64,000 nt of DNA from an uncultured Lachnospiraceae bacterium (GCA_949948735.1 CATLGV010000010.1:1-64000); one strand, 5' to 3'. Shown: positions 50,625-60,436, counted from the first letter of the stretch. Translations and numbers: made by a program. The notes: generated from the letters alone by a model not told the origin.

Positions 50625-51990
50625 GATGTTCTACTGGGCGGCATGGATTATCATTCCGCTGATCATAGAGATTATACCGGCGATTGGGAATTTCTTTATT
50701 CTGCTGGCAAAGCGTGTCCGAATCGCGAAGGATATCAAGCTGGAATTTCTTCCGAATATCACGCTGATGATTCCGGTGTACAATTCCGGACAGACGCTGT
50801 ACCGGTGTATTCAGTCGATTGACCAGTCTACCTATCCCAATCACCTGATCGAGATTATGCTGGTGGACAACGGGTCGAAGGATAACAGCTTTCAGATCTT
50901 TCAGAAGGCTCAGATGGAATTCCCGACACTGGCAATGTGGTGGATGAACTCCAAGCAGGGCAAATCCAAGGCGCTGAATAAGGCGATTTTCAACAGCAGC
51001 GGTAAATATATCATTAATATCGACAGTGACGGCGTGCTCCATAAGGATGCGCTGATGAATATTGTCAGGCAGTTTGAGACATATTCGGATGTGGACTGTA
51101 TGACGGGCGCCGTGCTGATTGAGCCTGCGCTGATTGAAGAGACAAAGGGCTTTTTCCTCAAGCAGTTCCGGAAGCTGGAGTTTATGGAGTACGCGCAGGC
51201 ATTTCTTGCGGGCAGGAATTTTGAATCCCAGTTTAACAGCATTTACACCCTGTCCGGCGCCTTTTCTTCCTTTAGAAAATCGGTTCTGATGAAAACCTTT
51301 CTGTACAATACGAATACCATATGCGAGGACACGCATCTTACCTTCCAAATCCGGACCATTCTGAAAAGGAAGGTGCACCTGTGCAATGACGCGATTTTTA
51401 TGGTAGACCCGATTGAGAGCATCAATAAATTTTATACCCAGCGGCAGCGATGGCAGATTGGCGAGCTGGAGGTTTCCCACATGTTCCTGAAGGATAATCT
51501 GCGCAGGCCGCTTTCGGGATATTTCAACAATTTTGTTATCCGCCTGATTATGACGGATCATACCTTCGCGTTTCCGCGGATGATCTGGTATTTTGTGCTG
51601 ATTGCTCTGGGCTGCATGAATTATTCCTTCTATAATGTAGGCGTAGCGGTGGTGCTCATATACCTGCTGTATGTGTTCAGCTCCTTCCTGTATTATCTGA
51701 ATATTATCTCCTTTTTGAAGAGTTTTCCGGACCTGCGGAGATATTACGCGAGGAAGCTGGGCTATGTAGTGATTATGCCGTTGTTCAATCTTTTTGCTTT
51801 CTTTGTCAGATTTGCGGGGATTATCAATTCTATCAAGCGCAAGAGCAGCTGGAAGACGCTGACTTTTACGGAGGAGAAGAAGATGGTGGGCGAGACCATG
51901 CGCAAGGATTTCTTCTTCATCCTGAATTTCAGGGGGCTTTTGCTCAGAATATTGGAGAAACAGGAGAAAAAGAATGTCAAAAACATATAG
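50602..51990 (+). CDS. XrtG-associated family 2 glycosyltransferase
   Basis: A 462-residue membrane glycosyltransferase. One N-terminal membrane segment, then a GT-A domain with ITLMIPVYNSGQTLYRCIQS, VDNGSKDNSF, NIDSDGVLHKDAL (DxD), CEDTHLTFQI and QRQRWQIGE (QxxRW, processive type), followed by three or four C-terminal membrane segments. The family is specific to XrtG loci. It probably builds a glycan that decorates or anchors the sorted protein. ATG 50602 follows TAGGAG and overlaps xrtG. Confidence 0.88.
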   Translation: MITKIISKMFYWAAWIIIPLIIEIIPAIGNFFILLAKRVRIAKDIKLEFLPNITLMIPVYNSGQTLYRCIQSIDQSTYPNHLIEIMLVDNGSKDNSFQIFQKAQMEFPTLAMWWMNSKQGKSKALNKAIFNSSGKYIINIDSDGVLHKDALMNIVRQFETYSDVDCMTGAVLIEPALIEETKGFFLKQFRKLEFMEYAQAFLAGRNFESQFNSIYTLSGAFSSFRKSVLMKTFLYNTNTICEDTHLTFQIRTILKRKVHLCNDAIFMVDPIESINKFYTQRQRWQIGELEVSHMFLKDNLRRPLSGYFNNFVIRLIMTDHTFAFPRMIWYFVLIALGCMNYSFYNVGVAVVLIYLLYVFSSFLYYLNIISFLKSFPDLRRYYARKLGYVVIMPLFNLFAFFVRFAGIINSIKRKSSWKTLTFTEEKKMVGETMRKDFFFILNFRGLLLRILEKQEKKNVKNI

Positions 51991-52438
51991 ACAGTACAAA
52001 TTCAAATTTTATCTCAATATGAATCATTTTATTACCAATAACGGGGTCAACGGGGAAGTGCACCCGCACACCTGGGAAATCATCATCAATGTTATTTCCG
52101 ACAGCGACAAAATGACGCCGTTTGCGACAATTGAGCGCAAAATGGAGGAAATCATGGGGCAGTACCAGGATAAGCTGCTCAATGACTGCGAGCCCTTTGA
52201 TACGCTTACGCCGACTGTGGAAAATGCCGCCCGTTATTTTTTCCGGCTGATTCAGGATAATATCATACAGGACGGCTGGATTCTGCTGATGCTGGAGCTG
52301 AGCGAGACGCCGACGCGCTCCTATATCATCAACTCTCTGTTCGACGAGGAGGACATCTGGGAAGAATGGTATGAGGAGATTACGGAGAAAAATGTGGGGC
52401 AGTACGGAGATTTTGACCATTTTAATTTCCCCAAATAA
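51974..52438 (+). CDS. QueD/PTPS-like protein of the XrtG locus, copy 2
   Basis: A 154-residue protein, second copy of the PTPS fold in the locus: KFKFYLNMNHFITNNG, HxH in GEVHPHTWEI, and the glutamate region MLELSETPTRSY. Again there is no catalytic Cys before the HxH. The acidic C-terminal tail (FDEEDIWEEWYEEI) differs from copy 1. It overlaps the glycosyltransferase gene by 17 bases. The two copies are distant paralogues and may form a heteromer. Confidence 0.8.
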   Translation: MSKTYRQYKFKFYLNMNHFITNNGVNGEVHPHTWEIIINVISDSDKMTPFATIERKMEEIMGQYQDKLLNDCEPFDTLTPTVENAARYFFRLIQDNIIQDGWILLMLELSETPTRSYIINSLFDEEDIWEEWYEEITEKNVGQYGDFDHFNFPK

Positions 52439-52487
52439 AGCGCGGACGGGAAATTCCGGTTTTGGCATATTATATGCAGAGAGTCTC

Positions 52488-52516
52488 TTGAACAAATCGG
52501 CAGTGTAGGGTATACT
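52488..52516 (+). promoter_or_regulatory. Promoter of the tsaC gene
   Basis: TTGAAC (52488-52493) and TATACT (52511-52516) are 17 bases apart. The leader that follows contains a GC-rich hairpin with core CGGGC/GCCCG at about 52553-52571, of unknown role. Confidence 0.7.
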
Positions 52517-52606
52517 GTGGTTGACGACACCCAGCAGAGAGGCTGGCCGGCACGGGCAGAGTACCGCCCGCCGCGCGGTAAACAAAAGAAACTGCAGGGT
52601 GCATAG

Positions 52607-53680
52607 ATGGGAGCAGCTTACATGGAAACGGAGATCTTGTCCATTGCTGCGGACGAGCAGCCGGAATCCGTCCGGCAGAAGCTCTCGCACGCGGGCGATA
52701 TTATAAAGAATGGCGGTCTGGTGGCTTTTCCGACGGAAACGGTATATGGCCTGGGCGGAGACGCCCTGAATCCGGAATCTGCGCGGAAAATATATGCCGC
52801 GAAGGGCAGGCCCAGTGATAACCCGCTGATTGTGCATATAGCGGATATGGAAGCCCTTGACGCCATCGCAAAACGGATACCGGAGAAGGCGCGGCAGCTT
52901 GCGCGGGCGTTCTGGCCGGGGCCCCTGACGATGATTATGGAAAAGACCGGGCTTGTGCCGGCGCAGACGACGGGCGGGCTGGATACGGTGGCGGTAAGGA
53001 TGCCGGGGCATCCGGCGGCACTGGCGCTTATCCGGGCGGCCGGCGGGTATGTGGCGGCGCCAAGCGCCAATCTCTCGGGAAAGCCAAGCCCGACAACCGC
53101 AAAATATGTGATACAGGACATGGCGGGAAGGATAGAGCTGATACTGGACGCGGACGGCGCGGAGCTTGGTTTGGAATCGACGATTGTGGATCTGACGGGC
53201 GAGGTGCCGGTGATTTTGCGTCCGGGATATATCACACAGGAAATGATCGCAAGGACAGTCGGGGAGACGGAGATGGACATTACGCTGCTGGACGGCGATT
53301 CTACGCAGGCGCCCAAAGCGCCCGGCATGAAATACCGCCATTATGCGCCAAAGGGAGAGCTGGCGCTGGTAGAGGGAAGCCCGGAGGCCGTCGTGCAATA
53401 TATCAATGAACAGGCGCGGCGCCATCGCGGGGATAATAAAAAGACAGGTGTTATAGGCACGGCGGAGCGGATAGCGGATTATTGCGCGGACAGTGTTAAG
53501 AACGCAGGAAGCCGCAGGGATCCGCTGGCAGCGGCAAGGCAGCTCTATACCTTTCTGCGTGAGTTTGACGATGAAGAGGTGGCGTATATTTACAGCGAGG
53601 CCTTTGAAGGCGCGGGGATTGGACAGGCGCTTATGAACCGCCTGCTGAAGGCGGCAGGGCATAAGGTCATTCAGGTATAA
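52607..53680 (+). CDS. tsaC: Threonylcarbamoyl-AMP synthase, Sua5 type
   Basis: A 357-residue enzyme of t6A tRNA modification, making L-threonylcarbamoyladenylate from threonine, bicarbonate and ATP. The YrdC domain (about 15-215) has GGLVAFPTETVYGLGGDAL, KGRPSDNPLIVHI, FWPGPLTM and APSANLSGKPSPT. The linker APGMKYRHYAPKGEL and a C-terminal Sua5 domain make it the long Sua5/YwlC form. ATG 52607 or 52622 could be the start; both have moderate ribosome sites. Confidence 0.93.
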   Translation: MGAAYMETEILSIAADEQPESVRQKLSHAGDIIKNGGLVAFPTETVYGLGGDALNPESARKIYAAKGRPSDNPLIVHIADMEALDAIAKRIPEKARQLARAFWPGPLTMIMEKTGLVPAQTTGGLDTVAVRMPGHPAALALIRAAGGYVAAPSANLSGKPSPTTAKYVIQDMAGRIELILDADGAELGLESTIVDLTGEVPVILRPGYITQEMIARTVGETEMDITLLDGDSTQAPKAPGMKYRHYAPKGELALVEGSPEAVVQYINEQARRHRGDNKKTGVIGTAERIADYCADSVKNAGSRRDPLAAARQLYTFLREFDDEEVAYIYSEAFEGAGIGQALMNRLLKAAGHKVIQV

Positions 53681-53756
53681 ACGGTTTATTATACATTTTA
53701 CGGCAGCTTCCATGGATTTCCATGGAGTCTCCATGAAGACGGAAGGAGGATGCGAA

Positions 53757-54206
53757 GTGATAGCGATTGGATGTGACCATGGCGGATTTGCGCTGAAGGA
53801 GGCCGTGACGGCATATTTAAAACAAAACGGGATGGAATATAAGGATTTTGGCTGTTACGGTACAGCGTCGTGCGATTATCCCGATTTTGGCGTTGCGGCA
53901 GCCCGGGCGGTGGCATCGGGAGAATGCGACAGGGGAATTGTCATCTGCACGACGGGAATAGGAATATCTATTACGGCCAATAAGATAAAGGGAATCCGGT
54001 GCGCGCTTTGCGCGGATACGGTATCGGCGCGGCTGACAAGGGAGCACAATGATGCGAACGTGCTGGCAATCGGCGCCGGCATTGTGGGGGCGAATCTTGC
54101 GCTTGGCATTGTCGAGACCTTTTTGAATACGGCGTTTTCCGGTGAGGAGAAGCACTGCAGAAGGGTAGCAAAGATAAAGGCTCTGGAAGAAGAGTCCATG
54201 AAGTAG
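53757..54206 (+). CDS. rpiB: Ribose-5-phosphate isomerase B
   Basis: A 149-residue RpiB/LacAB enzyme interconverting ribose-5-P and ribulose-5-P. Motifs: [33 protein letters not shown], catalytic Cys in [15 protein letters not shown], and [16 protein letters not shown] 53757 is chosen: AGGAGG lies eight bases upstream, and an upstream in-frame ATG would add unrelated residues. It probably shares the pentose pathway with arabinose catabolism. Confidence 0.95.
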   Translation: MIAIGCDHGGFALKEAVTAYLKQNGMEYKDFGCYGTASCDYPDFGVAAARAVASGECDRGIVICTTGIGISITANKIKGIRCALCADTVSARLTREHNDANVLAIGAGIVGANLALGIVETFLNTAFSGEEKHCRRVAKIKALEEESMK

Positions 54207-54222
54207 GAAAGCAGGTGGAGAG

Positions 54223-54852
54223 ATGGCGAATGTAGTAGTGATGAATCATCCGTTGATCAAACATAAAATCGGCTATATCAGGCGCACGGAAACCGGCACC
54301 AAGGATTTCAGGCAGACAATCGGCGAGATTGCCAATCTCATCTGCTATGAAGCGACGCGGAATTTAAAGCTTGCCGATGTGGAAATCGAAACGCCGATTT
54401 GCAGGACAACGGTTCAGGAGCTTACGGGAAAGAAGCTGGCGATTGTGCCGATTCTGCGTGCGGGGCTTGGCATGGTGGACGGTATGCTGCAGCTGATACC
54501 GGCGGCCAAGGTCGGGCATATCGGCCTTTACCGCGACCCGCAGACGCTGGAGCCGGTGGAGTATTACTGCAAGCTCCCCGAGGACTGCGACCAGCGGGAG
54601 GTCTTTGTGGTAGACCCGATGCTTGCAACCGGAGGTTCATCCTCCGCCGCAATCCGAATGCTGAAGGACAGAGGGTGCAGGAGCATTCATTTTATGTGTA
54701 TTATAGCAGCCCCGGAGGGCGTTGAGCGCATGAAAAAGGATCATCCGGACGTGGACATTTATATTGGTGCATTGGACGAAAAACTAAATGACCACGGTTA
54801 TATTGTGCCGGGGCTTGGAGATGCCGGTGACAGGATTTTCGGAACCAAATAA
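54223..54852 (+). CDS. upp: Uracil phosphoribosyltransferase
   Basis: A 209-residue enzyme making UMP from uracil and PRPP. Motifs: [27 protein letters not shown], the PRPP loop [14 protein letters not shown], and the uracil site [13 protein letters not shown]. It lies 16 bases after rpiB, probably in one operon. Confidence 0.97.
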   Translation: MANVVVMNHPLIKHKIGYIRRTETGTKDFRQTIGEIANLICYEATRNLKLADVEIETPICRTTVQELTGKKLAIVPILRAGLGMVDGMLQLIPAAKVGHIGLYRDPQTLEPVEYYCKLPEDCDQREVFVVDPMLATGGSSSAAIRMLKDRGCRSIHFMCIIAAPEGVERMKKDHPDVDIYIGALDEKLNDHGYIVPGLGDAGDRIFGTK

Positions 54853-56029
54853 CAGGCGTATCAAATCGGCATTCCGGCGGCTGGCGGCGCTTTTGCTTGC
54901 GCTGGTCCTGTCCATTGCTTTTGCGGGCGCCGTTTCCACGCCGGCATATGCGGAGACAACGCTCGAAAAGCTGGAGCGCGCAAAGCGGGAGCGGGAGCAG
55001 ACGCAGGATGCAAGGGAGAATGCCGAGGATACAAGGGACTCGCTGAAGATTGCCCAGAATTCCCTTTTGGGACAGCTGAGTACTTTGAACGATGACTTAG
55101 ATCAGGTGAGCACCAACCTGGAGCTGATAGAATCGGATATTGCCGCAAAGGAAGCAGAGATAGCCAATACGAGGCTGGAGCTGGAGGAGGCAGTCCGTGT
55201 TGAGCAGGAGCAGTATGAGGATATGAAGCTGCGGATTAAGGCGATGTATGAGAACAGCCTTAATAACGGGTATCTGAATCTGCTGCTGTCTTCCAGAAGC
55301 TATACGGATTTCCTCAATAGAAATGATTATATTGAACAGATTAACCGCTATGACCAGAGGATGCTTGCGGAGTATCAGGAATGCTGCAGGCGGGTGGAGG
55401 AGACGCAGGCGCGTCTGGAGACGGAGCTGACGTCCCTGAACGTGCTGCGTGAGGAAGCTCTGCAGGAGCAGCGCAGAGTGACGGAGCTGGTGGAGGCCGC
55501 ACAGAGCAGCGTTACGGCTTACGCCAATCAGATATCGGACGCGGAAGCGACGATAGGCGTGCTGGAGAGCATGATAAATGAACAGGATCAGGGTATTGCC
55601 TCGCTTCAGAAGCAGTACGAGGAGGAGCTTGCGCTTTCCCGGCTGGCGGCGCAGTCCGCATGGCGCGATATTTCGCAGGTAAACTTTGAGGAAGGAGACC
55701 GGAAGCTGCTTGCCAACCTGATTTACTGTGAAGCGGGCGGAGAGCCGTATGAAGGACAGGTTGCGGTGGGCGCGGTGGTTATCAACCGCGTGCTGAGCTC
55801 ACGGTATCCGAACACCATCGTCGGGGTGATTTACCAGAACAGGCAGTTTTCGCCGGTGGCAAGCGGCCGGCTGGCGCTGGCGCTGGCAAACGATTCGGCG
55901 ACGAGCAAATGTTATCAGGCGGCTGATGAAGCGATGAGCGGCGTTACCAATGTAGGACAGTGCGTGTATTTCAGGACACCGATAGAGGGACTTACGGGAA
56001 TCCGCATTGGCGGACACATTTTTTATTAG
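54827..56029 (+). CDS. Cell-wall hydrolase, coiled coil plus SleB-type catalytic domain
   Basis: About 400 residues. A signal peptide ([20 protein letters not shown], cut after AYA) is followed by two long coiled-coil stretches (about 45-125 and 170-250), as in CwlO/PcsB-like proteins. The C-terminal SleB/hydrolase_2 domain (about 285-400) contains [20 protein letters not shown] and the catalytic Glu in YCEAGGE. The start is uncertain: GTG 54827 has TTGGAG six bases upstream, ATG 54821 is adjacent to that site; both overlap upp. It likely cuts peptidoglycan in germination or division. Confidence 0.87.
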   Translation: MTGFSEPNNRRIKSAFRRLAALLLALVLSIAFAGAVSTPAYAETTLEKLERAKREREQTQDARENAEDTRDSLKIAQNSLLGQLSTLNDDLDQVSTNLELIESDIAAKEAEIANTRLELEEAVRVEQEQYEDMKLRIKAMYENSLNNGYLNLLLSSRSYTDFLNRNDYIEQINRYDQRMLAEYQECCRRVEETQARLETELTSLNVLREEALQEQRRVTELVEAAQSSVTAYANQISDAEATIGVLESMINEQDQGIASLQKQYEEELALSRLAAQSAWRDISQVNFEEGDRKLLANLIYCEAGGEPYEGQVAVGAVVINRVLSSRYPNTIVGVIYQNRQFSPVASGRLALALANDSATSKCYQAADEAMSGVTNVGQCVYFRTPIEGLTGIRIGGHIFY

Positions 56030-56035
56030 TGCATT

Positions 56036-56069
56036 GGTACTATTGATTTGATGAAATGGGTGTAGTACC
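56036..56069 (+). terminator. Hairpin after the SleB-type gene
   Basis: GGTACTA pairs with TAGTACC across an 18-base loop, followed by ATTTTAG. A second weak CAGG/CCTG stem before TTTTTT lies at about 56078-56100 and may be the actual terminator before the FHA gene. Confidence 0.4.
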
Positions 56070-56145
56070 ATTTTAGCAGGAGGGTATTGCACCTGTTTTT
56101 TATTCTAAAGAAAATTGCGGCGGCGCCGGAAGGGATGAGTGCATC

Positions 56146-57465
56146 ATGCAGTACAAAATCGGAATTTTAGAGCGGGACAATCAATATTTGGAGCGGCTGA
56201 CAAGGTTTCTGCAGACCCATCACGGGGACAGCCTTGTGGTGGATTCAGCAGACGGCAGCCAGAGCGACTGGACGGACGTAGTGCCCGAGCTGCTGGGAAT
56301 GGAGGTCTCGGAATATGACGCGCTGTTGATCGGGGACGATATTGACGTGATGGAGGAGAGCCTTCCGGCAGGCCTGCGGCTGGCGTATCTCACTGCGGAG
56401 CCGGCAGAGGACAGCCCCTGTGAGATCTCAAAATATCAGCGTCTGGAACAGATTTATCAGCAGATTATCGCAGTCTGCGAGATGCCGGAGGCGGTGGAGG
56501 AGGAGCCGGAAGCGCAGGAGCCGGACGGCGCCGCGGAGGAATCCGGTCCGGTGCTGTCCACCGAGGAAGAGGGCGGAGAGCGTTACCGGGTATACCGGCT
56601 TTCCGACGGGGAGGATATGGATGCCTGTCTGGTCGAGATGAAGATGCTCGCAAACAACAGGATTCCCGGCCTGGCAGAGGTGCGCTGCGAGGAGGGGGAG
56701 GTCCGCTATAACATAACCGGCAAGGTATGCCTTATGGAGTTTGCCATGCAGAATCAGGGTGTGAGAGGGCGCAATAAGCTTTTGCAGATTTTGCGCAGTA
56801 TTCTGGACACGCTGCTTGGCATGGAAGAATATATGCTCCTGCCGGACAGGGTTCTGCTCCTGCCGGAGGAGATTTATATGGATCCCGCGAGTATGGAGAC
56901 AGCGCTTTTATATCTGCCCTTCCGGCAGGCGGGAATCGGGCAGGGCATAAAAGAATGCCTGAGATGTATGGTTGAGGGCGGCCGCCGGATGCTTGCCGGG
57001 CTGGGTGAAACGCTGCCGGCGGAGGAGCTGCAGGGCGGGTATGACGGGGAACCGGAGGAAGAGCAGCCCCATACCGGACAGATAGCGATATTTTCAACGC
57101 TGCAGCAGGCGGCGGAGGAACGGCTTGCGCTTAAGAGGCGGATAACCCTTTCGGAGCTGCCGTCCACACCGTATCTGGTGCGGAAGAAAACCGGCGAGCG
57201 GATACCGGTAAACAAAAACAGCTTCAAAATCGGGAAGGATGAGAACAGCGTGGATTACTGCATCCGCAATAACCCTACGGTCAGCAGAAGCCATGCGGAT
57301 ATTGTGAAGAAGCAGGACGGCTATTACATTGTGGACAGGGGCTCCCTGAACCATACCTTCTTAAACGGCAGGGTGGTGGATCCCAAAAGGGCGCGAAAGC
57401 TCAAGAAGGGCGACTTAATCCAGATAGCGAACGAGATATTTACGTTTCATCTGAAGGATGAATAG
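56146..57465 (+). CDS. FHA-domain protein with DUF6382-like N terminus
   Basis: A 439-residue protein. The N-terminal part (about 1-115) resembles a receiver-like fold without a clear phospho-site, then an acidic linker and a DUF6382-like domain (about 140-285). The C-terminal FHA domain (about 345-439) has KTGERIPVNKNSFKIGKDEN, NPTVSRSHADI and NHTFLNGRVV; it should bind phosphothreonine. It is followed by a PP2C phosphatase and a Ser/Thr kinase, so it is probably a phosphorylation reader in that circuit. Confidence 0.82.
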   Translation: MQYKIGILERDNQYLERLTRFLQTHHGDSLVVDSADGSQSDWTDVVPELLGMEVSEYDALLIGDDIDVMEESLPAGLRLAYLTAEPAEDSPCEISKYQRLEQIYQQIIAVCEMPEAVEEEPEAQEPDGAAEESGPVLSTEEEGGERYRVYRLSDGEDMDACLVEMKMLANNRIPGLAEVRCEEGEVRYNITGKVCLMEFAMQNQGVRGRNKLLQILRSILDTLLGMEEYMLLPDRVLLLPEEIYMDPASMETALLYLPFRQAGIGQGIKECLRCMVEGGRRMLAGLGETLPAEELQGGYDGEPEEEQPHTGQIAIFSTLQQAAEERLALKRRITLSELPSTPYLVRKKTGERIPVNKNSFKIGKDENSVDYCIRNNPTVSRSHADIVKKQDGYYIVDRGSLNHTFLNGRVVDPKRARKLKKGDLIQIANEIFTFHLKDE

Positions 57466-57489
57466 AAAGGACGGCAGAAGGCTTCGGTT

Positions 57490-58293
57490 ATGGAATTTCA
57501 CTGTACGGCTGCGGCACAGACCGATAAAGGAATCACAAAAAGCGTCAATCAGGACAGTCTTACCGTCAAGGTGGCAGGCACCCTGTACGGGGAGGCTGCC
57601 CTTGCCGTGCTGTGTGACGGTATGGGCGGTCTGGAGCAGGGAGAGGTCGCCAGCGGCGTTGTCGTGCGTGCGTTTGAGCAGTGGTTTTTAAAGGACTTTC
57701 CGCCGCTTTTGAGCCGGGGCATGCCGTCCAGGGCGCTTGCGGGCGCATGGAAGGATATGATTGACGACTGCAATCTGCGCATCTATGATTACAGCAGCAA
57801 GCGCGGTACGACGATGGGTACGACGCTGACGGCGATGCTTATATGTGACGGCAGCTATTATATTGCCCATGTCGGCGACTGCAGGGCATATCAAATGGAC
57901 AGCGCCATCACAAGGCTTACGCAGGACCATACCTATACGGAGCGGGAGGTTGCGCTGGGGCATATGACGCCGGAGCAGGCGCTGAATGATTCCCGCAGGA
58001 ATGTCCTGCTGCAGTGCATCGGGCTGGGTAAGCCGGTGGAGCCGGACTTTGTCAGCGGACGGATAAAGCAGGGAGACAGCTATCTGCTGTGCAGCGACGG
58101 GTTTCGGCATGAGCTGTCGGAGGAGGAGATCTTTACATACTGCCACTGCCATCTGTGTGATTTGGACTGGAATGCGCAGGAGCGGCAGGAGAATGCGCGG
58201 CGGATGAATGCCCGCCTCCGGGAGCTAATCGAGCTGAATAAGCAGCGGATGGAAAGGGACAATATCTCGGCCGTCCTGATAAAGATCAGCTAG
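57490..58293 (+). CDS. PP2C-family Ser/Thr protein phosphatase
   Basis: A 267-residue phosphatase. Metal-binding motifs are TKSVNQDSLTV, LCDGMGGLEQGEVAS, GTTMGTTLTAM, AHVGDCRAYQ and LLCSDGFRHELSEEE. It reverses phosphorylation by the kinase encoded next. It lies 24 bases after the FHA gene. Confidence 0.93.
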   Translation: MEFHCTAAAQTDKGITKSVNQDSLTVKVAGTLYGEAALAVLCDGMGGLEQGEVASGVVVRAFEQWFLKDFPPLLSRGMPSRALAGAWKDMIDDCNLRIYDYSSKRGTTMGTTLTAMLICDGSYYIAHVGDCRAYQMDSAITRLTQDHTYTEREVALGHMTPEQALNDSRRNVLLQCIGLGKPVEPDFVSGRIKQGDSYLLCSDGFRHELSEEEIFTYCHCHLCDLDWNAQERQENARRMNARLRELIELNKQRMERDNISAVLIKIS

Positions 58294-58324
58294 CCGGGAT
58301 ACCGGAGCGGGAAGGGCGGGATAC

Positions 58325-60004
58325 ATGCTGGAGATTGGTTCCGTGATAGACGGAAAGTATAAGATTCTGAATGAAATAGGGCGCGGCGGGATGAGCGTCG
58401 TCTACCTGGCGATGAATGAGAAGGCAAATAAGACATGGGCCGTCAAGGAGGTGCGCAGGACCTGCGCGAGGGAGTACGAGATTTTTCGCCAGAGACTGAT
58501 TGTGGAGACAGACCTTTTGAAGCGGCTGCGGCATCCGAATCTGCCATGCATTGTGGATGTCATTGACCATGACGGGAGCTTCCTGATCGTCATGGATTAT
58601 ATAGAAGGAAAGACCCTGGAAAAACTCATTTCTGAAAATGGGGCGCAGACACAGGAGGACGTTGTCGGCTGGGCACTACAGCTGTGCAGCGTGCTGGAAT
58701 ATCTTCATTCGCGCCCGGTTCCCATTATTTATCGAGATATGAAGCCCTCCAATATTATGCTGCGGTCCGATGGCGGCGTGGTTCTGATAGATTTTGGCAT
58801 CGCGAGGGAATTTAAGGAAAAAAACGCCGCGGATACTTCCTGCCTTGGCACACAGGGATACGCGGCTCCCGAGCAGTTCGGCGGGATGGGACAGACGGAC
58901 GCGCGTACCGATATTTACTGTCTTGGCGCGACGCTGTACCATTTGCTGACCGGTCATAATCCGTGCGAGCCGCCGTACGAGATGTACCCCATAACAGTGT
59001 GGGATGACAGGCTTTCAAGCGGGTTGGAGCGGATTATTATAAAATGTACGCAGAAGGATCCCGCGAAACGTTACCAGGATGTGCGCGCCCTCTGCGGCGC
59101 GCTGGAACGGTATCACGATCTCGAGACGCAGGTACAGCGGCAATGCCGCAAAAGGGCGGGGCTGTTTCTTGCCGCGGCGGCATTGTCGGTGTTGTGTGCG
59201 GCGGGGGCGCGGGGCTTTGATGCGGCAGCCGAAAGCCGGCGCCGCGACGCGTATCAGGCTGCGCTGGAAACCGCAGGGTATACGACCGATTCCGCGGCTG
59301 CGGCGGATCGGTATATGGAGGCGGTGAGGATTGACGCCGCGCGGCCGCAGGCGTATCACGGATATTACGGAGCAGTGATAGCGGACGGCTGCTTTACGGC
59401 CGAGGAGGAGGCGGCGCTGCTGCGCCTGAATATGGACAGGGACAAGCCGCTGCAGCGCTTTGCGCGGGAAAACCCGCAGGAATATGCGGACTTCTGTTAT
59501 GAGATGGGGAATGCGTACTGGTATTATTATATTCACGGGGAGAACCGGCAGAGCAATGCGGTGCCGTGGTTTGAGGCGGCAATGCGCTGTTACGCGGATA
59601 ATAAGGAGCGGGCGGCGGAGTACAGGCGCTGCAGCCTCTATGTCGAAATCGGCGGCTTCTACAGAAAGGTCACGGCGGCCCAGATTGACGGAAGCGATGC
59701 CGGCATGTACGGCGCGTACTGGGAAAAGCTTTCGGCGCTCAAGGCGCTCAATGACGCGGAGCCGGACAGGGACATGATAACGCTTCGCATGTACCGCGAG
59801 ATTGCCAGCCGCGCGGCTGAATACGCGAGGTATCTGCGGGAGGACGGCGTGCCGTGGGAGGATATCCGCGCATTGCTCGCGGATATGGCGGCAGATATGC
59901 GGCGCATGGAGGAGACGGCGACCGAAGCGGTAAGAGCGGAGATCGGATGCATCCGCGGGATTATGGATATGGCGGATAAAATGATAAATTCCAGCTACGG
60001 ATAG
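58325..60004 (+). CDS. Transmembrane Ser/Thr protein kinase
   Basis: A 559-residue kinase. The N-terminal kinase domain (about 10-265) has GRGGMSVVYLAMN, catalytic Lys in WAVKEV, IIYRDMKPSNIML, IDFGIARE and GTQGYAAPEQFGG. A membrane helix follows (about 277-300), then a ~255-residue extracellular domain of alpha-helical repeats, possibly TPR-like. It lacks PASTA repeats, so it is not the usual PknB/PrkC. It forms a kinase/phosphatase/FHA triad with the two upstream genes. Confidence 0.92.
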   Translation: MLEIGSVIDGKYKILNEIGRGGMSVVYLAMNEKANKTWAVKEVRRTCAREYEIFRQRLIVETDLLKRLRHPNLPCIVDVIDHDGSFLIVMDYIEGKTLEKLISENGAQTQEDVVGWALQLCSVLEYLHSRPVPIIYRDMKPSNIMLRSDGGVVLIDFGIAREFKEKNAADTSCLGTQGYAAPEQFGGMGQTDARTDIYCLGATLYHLLTGHNPCEPPYEMYPITVWDDRLSSGLERIIIKCTQKDPAKRYQDVRALCGALERYHDLETQVQRQCRKRAGLFLAAAALSVLCAAGARGFDAAAESRRRDAYQAALETAGYTTDSAAAADRYMEAVRIDAARPQAYHGYYGAVIADGCFTAEEEAALLRLNMDRDKPLQRFARENPQEYADFCYEMGNAYWYYYIHGENRQSNAVPWFEAAMRCYADNKERAAEYRRCSLYVEIGGFYRKVTAAQIDGSDAGMYGAYWEKLSALKALNDAEPDRDMITLRMYREIASRAAEYARYLREDGVPWEDIRALLADMAADMRRMEETATEAVRAEIGCIRGIMDMADKMINSSYG

Positions 60005-60061
60005 GGAAAACATTGTTTATGCGCGTAATCCCGAAAAAGCAGCGCGGAAACGGAGAAAGAG

Positions 60062-60436
60062 ATGACAATCGAACAAATGACATATATGTCACATATTCTC
60101 GGGGCGGCGTCGGCCGCCCTGGCTGTACTGACGTCGGCGCTGTATTTTGCGCTTGACATGCGCCGCGTGCAGCGGGTGCTTCGAAGCGGCCCGGGCACGG
60201 CAGTGTCCAGGCGTCCGGCCGCCGGGGAGACAGGGCCTGCAGCGTCCGGGCGTCCGGATGCCGGAGGAACAGGGCCTGCCGCGCCCTGCGCGATGCGCCT
60301 GCTCCAGGATATTACTTATACGGAATATCAGGGGGCGGCGTCTCCACCCAGTTCTCGATGCGCGCAGCCAACACTTCAAATTTATCGTCATAAATCATAT
60401 TCAATAGCGCGTCCAGACGCCGGAGCGCCTGAGTGA
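60062..60436 (+). CDS. Small membrane protein of the kinase cluster, altered C terminus
   Basis: A 124-residue protein with one N-terminal membrane segment (about 10-31), a basic region, then a Gly/Ala/Pro-rich linker. The stretch RLLQDITYTE (about 79-88) resembles the conserved end of similar proteins found downstream of such kinases. The last ~35 residues are encoded opposite the end of the convergent DUF402 gene and look like run-on coding, suggesting the original stop was lost. Function unknown. Confidence 0.5.
   Translation: MTIEQMTYMSHILGAASAALAVLTSALYFALDMRRVQRVLRSGPGTAVSRRPAAGETGPAASGRPDAGGTGPAAPCAMRLLQDITYTEYQGAASPPSSRCAQPTLQIYRHKSYSIARPDAGAPE

Noticed and set aside
52553..52606. 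preQ1 riboswitch before tsaC, suggested by the nearby QueD-like gene
   Set aside because: The sequence is a GC-rich simple hairpin and lacks the preQ1 aptamer core; the downstream gene is not in queuosine synthesis.
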